From assembly GCA_037577475.1 (NCBI GenBank), contig CM075192.1, positions 8,206,408 through 8,270,407 of the forward strand: DNA of 64,000 nucleotides. The letters run 5' to 3'. Below are positions 44,401-56,400 of this stretch, one piece after another. The translations under genes and the position numbers were made by a program. The stretch comes from Chaunax sp. Z400. Its lineage: Eukaryota > Chordata > Actinopteri > Lophiiformes > Chaunacidae. The notes below the pieces were generated by a model, which did not search any database, was not told the origin of the DNA, and saw only the letters and a program-made list of their open reading frames with translations. Positions within the stretch are counted from its first letter, which is position 1; every line of letters begins with the position of its first letter.

Positions 44401-47400
44401 TAAATAAAATATTTAGTGCCTTTCTTTTTCTTTGGGGGGGGTCGGCTTGAAGGAGCAGGCCGTCCCTCCTAACAAATGGTTGGGGAAACACTGCTTGATT
44501 ATCGACTGCATATTATAAAGCCTTGTAAATCTTAGTGCTTTATTAACATCATCTGAAATAGCCTTAAATATACATTATCTTGTGATTTTACATCTCTTGG
44601 AAGAAATATGGTTTTCACCCTTTCAAGATTAACTTTATTCATGCATGAAAATATGGATATTACAGTTCTATTTTAATTAATCAACTCCAATATATTAATA
44701 TACTTATTTACTTATTACTCCACAGAGTAAAACAATAGAAAAATTGACATTAAACTATTTTCCATGAGAATCTAACAGTTGGAGCCACTGAGAGCAGCAG
44801 TTTTGAGATGATTGCACTGGACAGAGTGTAACGTAACGTGTAGATGTGACGTAAAAACTGGGCCTGCTCAGTCTGTAGGGGAGTAAACTAGAAGCTGACG
44901 TACACAGACATTTTCTCTTGATGCGAGTTTTCGCTTTAATCGTGGGTGAAAAATAAAAGATCAATGATGTATAAAAAATCACACGTGGTGTGAACACCCT
45001 CCTGCTAACAAAGCAATTTAAGTGTCTCTCAGGCCTGCTTCAGTAAATGGGAGGAAATCAAAAGGTCGGAGGTCAAAGAGCTTTTCTATCCAAGACACTA
45101 ACCAACACGCACATTTGCTAAATGAAAAAACGCAGAGACGAGAAGACACTGGAGAGAAGATCGAGTAATGGGTGATAAAAGCATTAGCATATTAACCAGG
45201 TGGGGTTTCCGTGAGCACACACTTTAAAATGAGGCAATGGTCTCCGATCTGGATGTTCGCCAAGGCTGCACTCACCCTAATGAGCAGCGATGGCACCGCA
45301 AAACCTCGGGGGGGACTCAGGTTTCTCTTTTAATGGTAATGTGTAGGATTCAGCAGGATCAAGGGGCAGAAAAGGAAGATTAACTATGTTTGTTTCAACT
45401 GAATATATATCTTTGCTACCTTTGGATGAGCCTTTAGTATCTGGAGAGGGAACAGATCTGCCATGTTGCACCACCACATTTCAACAAAAACCCAGAACGG
45501 ACAAACCAGACACTGGCTTTGGGTCTTGTGGGTCAACTTTAGCTCCAACTAAATCCTCCACACTGGACCTATGTTTTTCCACATCTGAGCATGTGAGGAA
45601 AACAACCGGCACAAGACAAGAGGCCTGCAGCAGAAAGAAGTCATGTGCCAGGTTATTAGTTAAGCTAATGATATTAATGCACACTAGCTAGATTCATTCA
45701 TGCACTGCTAACGAAAAATTAGGTCATTCCTGGCTTGTTTGTTTGTGACCTAAATTTCCTTGGGGATCAATAAAGTATTTATTCTCTTTATCTATGTATG
45801 CTTCTTAGCTGGGATACATTAGGTGTTATATTTCTTTGGGTGTCTGCTGCCCTGACAGTGATAGACGTCTCTCTCTCTTTCACTTAGTTTGTGAAGGGAG
45901 GTACAGATTGTTGTAATAACCCTGCAGAGTAACGGCAGTCATTCCTGCTCCAACAAACCGAGATCAAAAGCTGCGGATACAGATGTATTTTGCATTTGCC
46001 TTGCTCGATACTCACCCCTTGGTTCCTCAGCTCCTCTTTCAAAGGTGCCAAGCTGCATTTCTTCCCCAACATGCAGCTGTACCACCTGTAGAAAAACAAG
46101 CTGTGTGTCACTATGTGCTGAAGGTTGGCAGCCCACGGATGAACATGCCAAGCAGAGATCAAATGAGCCGAGGCAAGCTTTGGGGAGCAACACAAAGACC
46201 AAGTAAAACATTAGACAAGAAAAACATCCAGGTGAAGATGGTCCGGAGGGGAGGAAAAAGTTCTTTTGAAGGAACCCTTGGTGGCAGCTTAATCAATAAT
46301 TCTCTTCTGTGCAATAAAGAAGTGAAGCTGGTCTCGATCAATATGGAGTAGAGTCCAGCCAGGAAAACGGAGGAAAGATGAAGAGAAGGTTGGACAACGT
46401 ACACAAACCTTTTCACAATTTCTCTAGTTTCACTAGACGTGATTTAAAGCTAATGATCTGGTCTTTATTAATCGTCCTGCTCGGATAAAAAGTGTGAAAA
46501 ATAAATATGTAAACTGTGCGAACTCACCGACTTCCATCAGTGAGTTTGATCTACTCTTTAAAATCTCTCTGGACAGTGTACTTGTCTCTGAGCTGATTGA
46601 GTCTGAGCTGCCTTCAAAGGTGTGGTCTTAGTGAAAAGGTTTTCATGCTGCAACAAATAACTTGCTGCTCTGTGTTTGGTCACATACTTTCGCCACTTCT
46701 TGGTTGAGGTAATTGGCACAAATATCCAGCCTGTGAGGAAGCCTGCAGGCTCAAAGTACTTCAGCAGCTCCTTTTGCATTATCTTTGAGTGAAGAAATCT
46801 GTTTTAATACAATTTGTTCTCTTCATCTGTGACAATTTAATCATTTATCAAGCAAGAATGTCTGTTTCCAGCTTCTCAAATGTGACAATTAGCTGCTTTC
46901 ACTGCCTCTGAGTTGCAGGTCATTATATAGTGAATGTTTGGATTTGAGACGAAACAGGAACCTGAAGACGATGCCTTGGACTCTGGAATGATTTTGAATG
47001 GTATTTTTCTCCATTCACTAACATTTTACAGACTAAAAAGAGACTAAAAACCTGACATGTTTAAAATAAATGTGATTTATTGTTGTTATATAATTTATAT
47101 AAATGTATACAGGTGCAGGAAAAGTGTTGCAGGACCTCTGTCTTGTATTAAAAGCTAAACCCTTGTAAACAGCCACATCTCTAAATGTAAAGACCTACAT
47201 TCACTCCCAGTTAATGCAGATGATATTGCACGTTTACAGGCTGTTTTAACTTGTGAATGACAGTGAGCGACGATGATGATGGCGATTTGTATTCAGGTTA
47301 GGGAGATATGAAGAAAAGGAGTGATGGGGAGGGGAGACTAACATGTCAGTCTCAGCAGGCACAATGAAATATTGAGGAGCTCTAACATTCAGATGCGCCT

Positions 47401-50400
47401 CCACTTTTTGTCACGGTGGGGAGGAACACCCTGAGCAGCTCCTCTGCTTCCCTCCTCCTTTTGAATACATCCCAAAGTGTGCAGCTGCATTAGCCTCCAT
47501 GTTCAACCTTCACATGTTAGAGCACAAGCGTATGATTATAATCTTATTACCAGAGACGCTAATTTTCATATCAATGGGACGATGAATGAGTATTTCCTCA
47601 TTTCTAACTGGGGTTTTTGGGTGTGCGCTATACTGGAAATTAAGGTGGCTTCCCCCCTTTTGACAGTAATTACACTTCAGTAGACAGAAAAGAGAAGTAA
47701 GGCAGTATGGGGCGTCTCCGAGGACCAATCGGTGGAGCTGGCAGCGTTTCTATGGACACGGGGTGGCTCTGGTGTTCTAGCATGCTTTTGGGAGTGACAG
47801 CTCCAGTTGGCTGCTTTATGAGACTGGGTTCATTCTCGCCTTCTCTCTTCGCTACATGGGTATAACACGGAGCAACACAAGAGCAGGCAGGTGTTAAGAT
47901 CCGACTCCTCTCCGGGCCACCTGTCTTTCCAGCGACACATTATACAAACACACATCACTGCATGCGAGACACACACAGTATTCTGTACACCAAGCAAGTG
48001 TGCCATGCCTAATCAGTTTTAATAGCACCCCTCTGCAGCTCGCTCTATGTCTGTGTCTCACTCTGCTGCTCTGGTGACAGCACCTGGTAACTGGAGAGGG
48101 TAAAGTAACGGCCACTGGAGACACCCCCCCACCCATCCACGCAAACACAGCTGTTCCCTGTGGGCTCCTGGATATGGCAGCGTTAAGAGTGTGCCAAAAT
48201 CATTAAACCAACTCTGGGTGACAGCTCCATCAGTGTGCAGCAACCCATCTGCTCATTTCACCTCTTGGCGTCTCCCCTCCACTGGTGCTCTCAGGTGTCA
48301 TTTAAACCTCTCAAAGCCTCTTCAAAGAGGACAAAAGCTGCAGCAAACTGTTCAACCATCTGCATATTCAATTCATCCATGGATAGCAACATGCTCACAG
48401 GTGCAATATTCCTAGATCTTACCAAGGCTTTTGACATGGTTGATCACTATCTTGTCCTTGACAAACTTTATACTATTAGTCTTTCAAGACATTCCTTATT
48501 ATGGTTCAACTCATATCTACATCACAGAGGCCAGTGTGTCTCTTTTAAGGGCAGATTTCATCATCATGGAAGAAGGGGTGCCTCAAGGTTCATCCTTAGG
48601 GCCGTCGCCGTTTTCCATTTTCATCAATGATCTTCCACAGGTGTTCTCTGATTGTCATATTCAATTATATGCAGATGACTCTGTTATTTATTCCTCCAAG
48701 CCCAACATCTCACAAATTCAGTGTTCAGTGCAAAAATGATTTTGATACCTTTCAAAAATGGTTTTCTTACAACAAACTCCTGCTGAGTAAAGAACAAGTC
48801 TCATAGTATGATGTCTGGCAAGAGATCTGATCTTTTGCATGTACCCAATAATTGGTTGATTGATACGACTTGAGAAAGTGGACAAATTTAAATATTTCGG
48901 TCTTTGGCTTGATTCTCAATTGTCTTCCGTGTTTCATATTGATTTTATTATTTTATTTTATTTTATTGATATTATTGTATCATTCTATTAACTGCTTCAC
49001 TCTACAGGTCAGGAAAAGACTTATCTCACAGTTGATACTACCAATTTTAGACGATGCTGATATTGCTGTCGATGACTGAGTTTGATAAATGGAGTGAAGA
49101 CACACAAAATTACCCTGCAACCAGTGAAAAGATTATGATTGGGTCAGGTTTGGTTTTGTCCTGCTGTTTTCCTCACCGTAAACGTTTCTTGAGCTGCACG
49201 CTGTCTTGAATGATCCTCTTGACAAACTCCAGCTCCCCGCCCTCCGCCATGATTTCCGTCACCCCTCCTGTGTTCACTGAGCTGGGAGGAGGTCGCCGTG
49301 AGTTCCTAGAGTTCACCCCCTGGTGAGAGCAACACGCCAGACAGAGATTAGGACAAAATCCTATTAGAGGCCTGTTACTATCGTGCAAACAAGCAGCGTT
49401 TCATGTCAGACCTGCTCTGGCCAACAGTCAACAAGTGTGTTTACTCTCAATGAATAAACAAAGAAATCTAACTTTTTTTTAATTATGATCAAATAGAACA
49501 TTGGTAAATGTTCAAAGGCAGGGAAACTCCTACCTTTGCTTCAAGCTGGTTGGCAAAAAAAGGAGGGTTGCACATGCAGAAGTCGTACACTATTTCCGTG
49601 TCCTCTTTCAAGGCGTCCATCAGTAAAGTCTTCTTAGGAACTTTGACAACTGGGATAGAGATGAAGCAAGGATTTGTAAGATTTGATGAGAGCTATTGGA
49701 AAAAAACACAACCAGGCTGGAGGGCCATATACACTGTGCGACTTCAGGGGGTTCCAGACAAAAGTTGGAGATAATGACAGAAAATAAGGTCAAATCTTTA
49801 CTTCTCAGTTCAAAACTGTTTGTGTTCTACATTTTTACATTCTGTAAATTCGTACCAGAGTTCATCCACAGTTACACAGTCTCTCTTTAAGGAACATGAG
49901 GTGAGACGATGTACAAAAACTACACTTTATGTACCAAACCAACATAATGAAACACATTGTTCTTGAAAATGAGGGACCAAACTTCAGGCCCATTTATGCT
50001 CTAAGTCAAAGACGTCCTTCATAGGTCTCCTGCCTTCAGTTTGTACTTATTTGGGCACGTTTTCAGAGAGCTTATGGATACAGACGGGACGGAAGAAACA
50101 GAGCAATACCACCGGAAATGGTTGAGGGTGATGTGGCTACAATTCAAGCAAGGCATGACAAATGTCTACGAACACAACGAAGGAGAAAAAAGTGAAGTGG
50201 AAAAAGTGAATAAACTCCTGTCCTCCAGTCTTGATGTAAATAATAGCCTTATAGACCACCATAAAGAACATCGTTACCTCCACTTTTGCCACTTTGTATT
50301 TACTAGGTACATTATAACATCCTCCTTTGAGGTTTTAAGGACATAGAAAGTATATAGGCATTGATGGATAGACTGTTGACAGATGCACGTATCCATTTAT

Positions 50401-53400
50401 GTACATAAGTGGGCCTTTACCTTTAATGAGGTCAGACAGGTTGTTCTGCTCCACGTTTTTGGTAGCATAGTCAAAACAGATGTCATCCACCTCTGTGGCC
50501 AGAAAGTACCAGCCGTTCATTGTGGCTCCCAGCAAGGGGTAAATACAAGATGCCCCAGTGCCTGAGGAAACACACACACAAACACACACATTATTGGCAG
50601 CTTGAGGTGATTCATTAATATAGTTAATGGTTAAGACTTTGATTGGACAATGTGGAAACATTTTGGGATGCTGTTTTAAAGTAAATGGACTGGATAGTCT
50701 TAAAGTTAGAAGCCGTCATGGACGATGAATTAGTTTTTACAGCAGCTGTTACTGAATCATTCACATATGTGAAGCTGTATAATTCAGTCATGTCTCGGAT
50801 AAAGGTGTAAAAGTTGTAAAGGAAACAAGCCGAGTGGATCCATCAGGCAGGAGACGGCTTAAATCTGCTCGCTGACAGATTCAGGAGTCACCCATCTGTG
50901 ACCCGAGGGGATCACACACACCTGGAGGCAACATCACAAGTCGCACAAAGAGTGACAGCTTTTTCACTGACAGAATGCCTAACGAGCTGGGAAGTGTAGA
51001 CGGGGACTTGGCTATGAGCACTGGGAATGACTGGGCTCATGTGTACCAGCAGGAAGCACAAAGTGACATTTATTCACAACTTGATGAAAGAGATACCTAT
51101 CTTACAAACTGTAAGATGTACATCCAATGACAGAAACAGTAGTCGTGTACCGATGTCGATGCCTCGGCGTGGTTGCTTCTGTCCATCAATAAGGTCCTCT
51201 ACCCAGTGGATGTAGTTGAGGCGGAGGGGGACAGTGGGTATGAGGCGCTCCAAAGGGATCTCGATGGTCAGCCCAAAGTCCTCCTTCAGCAGGGTGCAGG
51301 TCAGCGCTCGCACCGCCTCCGGCTCTTTAAAATTCAAACTAGCGGGAGAAAAAAACATGGTGTTAATGTCGGCATTCAAATCCTACAGTAACACACTGTA
51401 ACTAGGACGCACACAAATGTCAAAACAAAATCCTGTAACGACTGTTTATCAGCAGCATCCACATGAGTGTGTACGTTCATTCCATTGTCTTATCTCCATG
51501 AGGAAATCATCGGTTCCTGCATCAGTGCACCCAGAACTGAGCACACACTATGGTGATGTCGCCATGATGACATCACTTTACTTGGAACTGCCTCATGCCA
51601 AATTAAGAAATACTACCTAAATAACTTGACCCACTGCTAGCATTTGAAATTAATCAATAGGAGTTATCAACAAAACATAGATCAAGATCCATTTTTTCGT
51701 CTGGATGCAACTTCTTACCTTTCACAGATACATGGAATCCATTTGAGTGATAATGAACCTGATTTATCATTATTGGTGTCAGAGCCACATTCTTTATTAC
51801 CAAACTGTGATCAGATCCATGACAAGCAGAGCTTATTTTTATCCAACAATAAAATAAATTGTAATGGTAAAAGGCAAAGGTGTATAATTATTGGTGATTG
51901 CTTTCTACTAGCCAAGATCGATGCGAGGGTGGGGCAGCCAACTAGCTAACTGTAGCCAAAGCCTGGCTGGTGGGCCAGCTGGCTCAGCCTTGGCAGCAGG
52001 TCTTGGGTCTGGTGCTGGCTGCTTTGTGATGCTGGCTGATGGAGCGCCAAAGTTAAAAGTTTAGAAAGTTGAATGAATGTGTGTGTTGGGGGAGGGGGGG
52101 TTATTAGGTGCTCAGAGCGCTGGCAGGTTAATCCAGCCGTGGGTCTCAAGCCCTTTTTAAACAGAGATTGCACAACAGAGTCACGATGAAGTCACTTCTC
52201 TACATCACTTCTGTTTATCTACACTGAAATAAACCAATGGTGGCAAAACACTGCTGCAACGTGTGGTTTTAAATAGCATGCCGGTGTTCTGGCAAGTGAA
52301 AGAGGCATGATATATAACACAGCAGCACCGGCGTCTAGTGTGGTGGTTTGAGCAGCACTTTGTGATCAATGAAGTAACATGGTAAAAACATCACAGACCT
52401 TTTCTGTTACAAGGCGGTTGATCGTCATATGCTCAGAGGGTAAGGAATTCTCTCCCCAATTTGAGAACATATTTGATGGGTTTCCCTCTTCGTTAGCTGC
52501 TAACTAGCATTTTCTGATCAATCATAAAATGAAAAGAATTTAGTTTGTCTTACGCTAGTGTCCTACGCCATGTGCTCTGGTAATGTATATACACTACCAG
52601 TCAAATGTTTGGACACAGTTTCCCATCCACTTGAATGGGAAACTGTGTCCAAACTTTTGACTGGTACTGTATATGTATATTTGTTTTCCTTAGATTGGAC
52701 CAACTGAACTGATCTACAGATGTGAAAGTAAATTACAGTGTGGGTGAGGGGTCTGGTTTGAGGCCCAAAATGTTCACTCCAGGCTGGGATTGTTGTTTCA
52801 GGTCATCCCCATCTCTCCCTCCCATCATTTCCCATCATCTCTCCAGCGTCTGCTATCTAATCGAAGCTTAAAATGCCCTGATTTTCAATCTGAAAGTAAG
52901 ACTCACTGCAAAACAGGGACAAACCCACTGCTGAGGTGACTCTGGTCACTGAACTCTGCATCTTCATTCAGCAGTCATAACAAAGACAGACGACCCTCCC
53001 GGCAGCCAGGTGTGAGACGGAGACAAATGAGAAGCGATTTACCTGTAACGTCTGACATCAATCTTACCCAGTGTCTCCACACCTAATGATCGTACTGGGT
53101 TAGTGGTTCAGTTCAACCAGCAGCTGGAGGAGTGTGACCTGTTGGAGGGAACGCCTGGATTCTTTGAGGATGAACGACACATTTCCAAAAGGGAGAATTT
53201 ACACTTTAAAAATGGGCTGAGTTGTGGGAGGAATCAGACTATTGAGGGAGAAGCGACACATCAGCATAACCCTCACTATTTACCTAAATGAAAGCCCTGC
53301 CTCTCGCATCTGTCCAGCTCTCAGATATTCTGCCCTCTTTCATTTCTCCTCAGAGGCATCATTAGATAATGATCAATATTCGGAGAGAGAGGCTGCTCAG

Positions 53401-56400
53401 GCCCACCCTCTATTTTTAGCCCGACGAGTGTGTGTATGGCCGTGTGTGTGTGTGTGCAATGCAGACCAATCACTCCCATCAGCACCACTGCGACTGCCAT
53501 GTCTCCATGGCAACCACACCTACTGAAGATGATAAGGGGAGCACGCAAATCCAGCCACGCTGGAGCAATGGCTGATGCCAGACAAAGCGTGAGCGCGCCC
53601 ACGTTTTTACGCCTCTGCTGCCACGTAGGCGCACCGCCACGTGCTGACGACATCAATGTGGCCTACGGGGCGCAGCGTGGGACAAACCTGAACGAAAAGT
53701 TGTGATGGGAGTCATTTGTGTCTCTAAACTCAATGCCTGCTTACATTGAACTGGAGCGAATCAGAGGGAGTGAATAATTTAAAAAAAGAGAGAGACTGCA
53801 CAGGTGATGAAGAGGAGGTTTAAGTGCTGAAAGGACAAACACCATTAGACCAGAGGAGCGTTTACTGCTGAGACGAACAGCTCGCTCTCACCTCGTCTCT
53901 ACATGATCAGCATGAAACCTCACTCACTCGCTCAGGCTGTTTCAATCCACAGAGAGGTGACCTTCATCGTACATGGACTTCACTCTGTGATGGGAACTAT
54001 TTTATGCTGATGAGCAGCAACTTCTTCTCTCGTGTCAGATTTTTTTTTTTTTAAACACAGTGAAACACAGGAGCAGAAAAGAGCACATCACTTAAAACTG
54101 AACTGAAAGCTGGCCTGACTTTGAATATCTGTGATCTACGTAAAAAAGATCCTGACAACAACCAGCAATTATGGCTCAAGATTATTTTCCTGATATTTAG
54201 GATGGTATGAGGAATAAAATCTTTCTGTTTTATATCACCCTCTGTGTATTTAGTGTTTTTATCCTCAATTTCAATTCTTTCAACTCTGTCTCAAATCTCG
54301 TTTGTATGGATTTGCGCTTACAGTTGTCATGTTACCTTGAGTTTCCTGTCTTTGTTTTGTCTGTCAAAGCACTGTTTTTTAAGGCCCTATATAAATAAAG
54401 ATTATTATAATTATATAATTGATTAGATGCTGACAAATACAAATATATGCTTCATTACACAGGGGTTAAAGACGCATTTAACCTCAAGCATGACAACAAA
54501 AACTAGAGAAATGTGAGCATTTTCAACAGTAGATGATTATCTCAATATCCTGGACAAGCAGCCGGTGCTCGAGTACCGACTGTGCAAATAAAGTGCACTA
54601 GATGTGATTTAAGATGAACAATCTTAAATCTGTACATGCCAGCTCAAAGCTTATTGGCGCCATTTACCAGAAGCCCTGTGGCCTGCCTCAACATAACCCA
54701 ATTACATTCCCTAATTAACTGGTTCTCTCAGAAATGATTTTGGTTATGGTGATGGAAGGATATTAAGGGTGTGGCGCTGAAGCCACACAGCAAACATGGG
54801 CCTCGTCACAGCAGATTTAGTGAGTTATGTACCTTCCTAAGGCAATGAGATGGTAAAAAATATCTGTATGCTAATGGTTCTGCTGATCATCGTAGGTTTA
54901 CATTTATCAATTTAAAATCTGGCATCAGGTCATAATTACTCATTCATTTCTCCTCTATTACCAAGAACATGTTTAATAATTCATATTGGAGGAAAACTGG
55001 CGTGAAAATGTAACGCTCCATTAATTACTGATCCAGAGATGATTGTCTCACAGCCCAAAAACATATGACTATCAATTTAAATGTCACCCAGGCTGTTGCA
55101 TTTTTAATATCATCCATGCCTCCTAATCCCACCCCTCTTAGCCGTCTGGTCTGATCCTCCCTCCTCCTTCCCCTGAAACTAAGACAAAAAAACATTTATT
55201 TCTATTTGTGGTTTCTCTCTTCCTCACTTCAGTTCCAGTCATGTCCCCCATGTTTGACTTGACTCGCGTCCCGCTGCTATCAGGCCTCTCCACTGATGAC
55301 TCCTAAATGAAGGGAGACGTATCTCTCCTGAGGATTGAGAGAGTGTCTCCCCAAGATTACTCTCATCCCTAACTCGCTGCTTAAATACTTAAAAACCCAG
55401 GAGATGAATTCATTGGGAGACACAAAACCACACTAATCCCTCCACTGATGGAATGACAGTCTGACGAAGAGAAAAGCCAAATTTCTGCAGACGGTTAACC
55501 AGTGCTGGTGCCACACACACAAAGTGAGAAGCAAATCCCTGACATCTGTTAATGCAGCAGGAACACTCAGTGATGCGCATGCCTCCACCAAGGCCCAACA
55601 ATCCTTCACACGTCTGTTTAGCTTGTCTGACCCATGTCCCACTCTTCCACAAAGTCGCATGGAAATCAGTGCAGTTTGTTTTTGCATAATTAGGGAAACA
55701 ATTTTTTTTTAAACATCTTATCCAGCAATGTTTAAGAAAGTGGAAAAATCCATATCGGTACCAAAATATAGGGTTCTTGTTCCTTATGCCTCTAGCAAGT
55801 TTTGTGATAAAGATTCAGTAGTTTTTGCTTTTAACAAACCAAATGACACAGGTGAAAAACAAACTTCTTGGCTGAGGTAAAAATCAATATCTGACGGTCT
55901 CCCAAATAATTATTTTTTTAGCAATGAGTGTTGATCAGTCAGTCGACCAACTTTGGGTCCAGACTGAAATATCTGATGCCTGGATTTACAGGTGGGCGAT
56001 CTGATTGTGATCGATCTTGAAGGCGTCCACAATCTTTTTTTTTTTTTGGCAGATTGTACAGATCGTGGTATGAATATCCTCTCATTTTTGTTTCCAAACT
56101 TCAGTGTTTTCATGAAATATTTGGTATTATTACACATTTTTATTAATTTATTGCATCTGTTCCAGAGAACACCATCCACTATCCAGAGGACAGTCTCACG
56201 CCACATCAAGCAGTTTATGTGTAACTGAATAAAGATGCTGAAAAAAAATCCTTATTGTGAAACGTTAAAAGAAGAATCATGGATTTATCCAGACCCACTC
56301 CAAAATGTTAATGGTCAAACATGACCTCCTTTGCAGAGGTAATAAAACTTCTAAAAGCAAACATTATTTTCAGATGGGAGACCTTTATTGAATGGGGGTC

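Noticed and set aside
50041..50346. 101-aa plus-strand ORF in mettl16 intron 4
   Set aside because: Biased, hydrophilic sequence without a recognisable domain or splice context. Probably a chance ORF or transposon debris.
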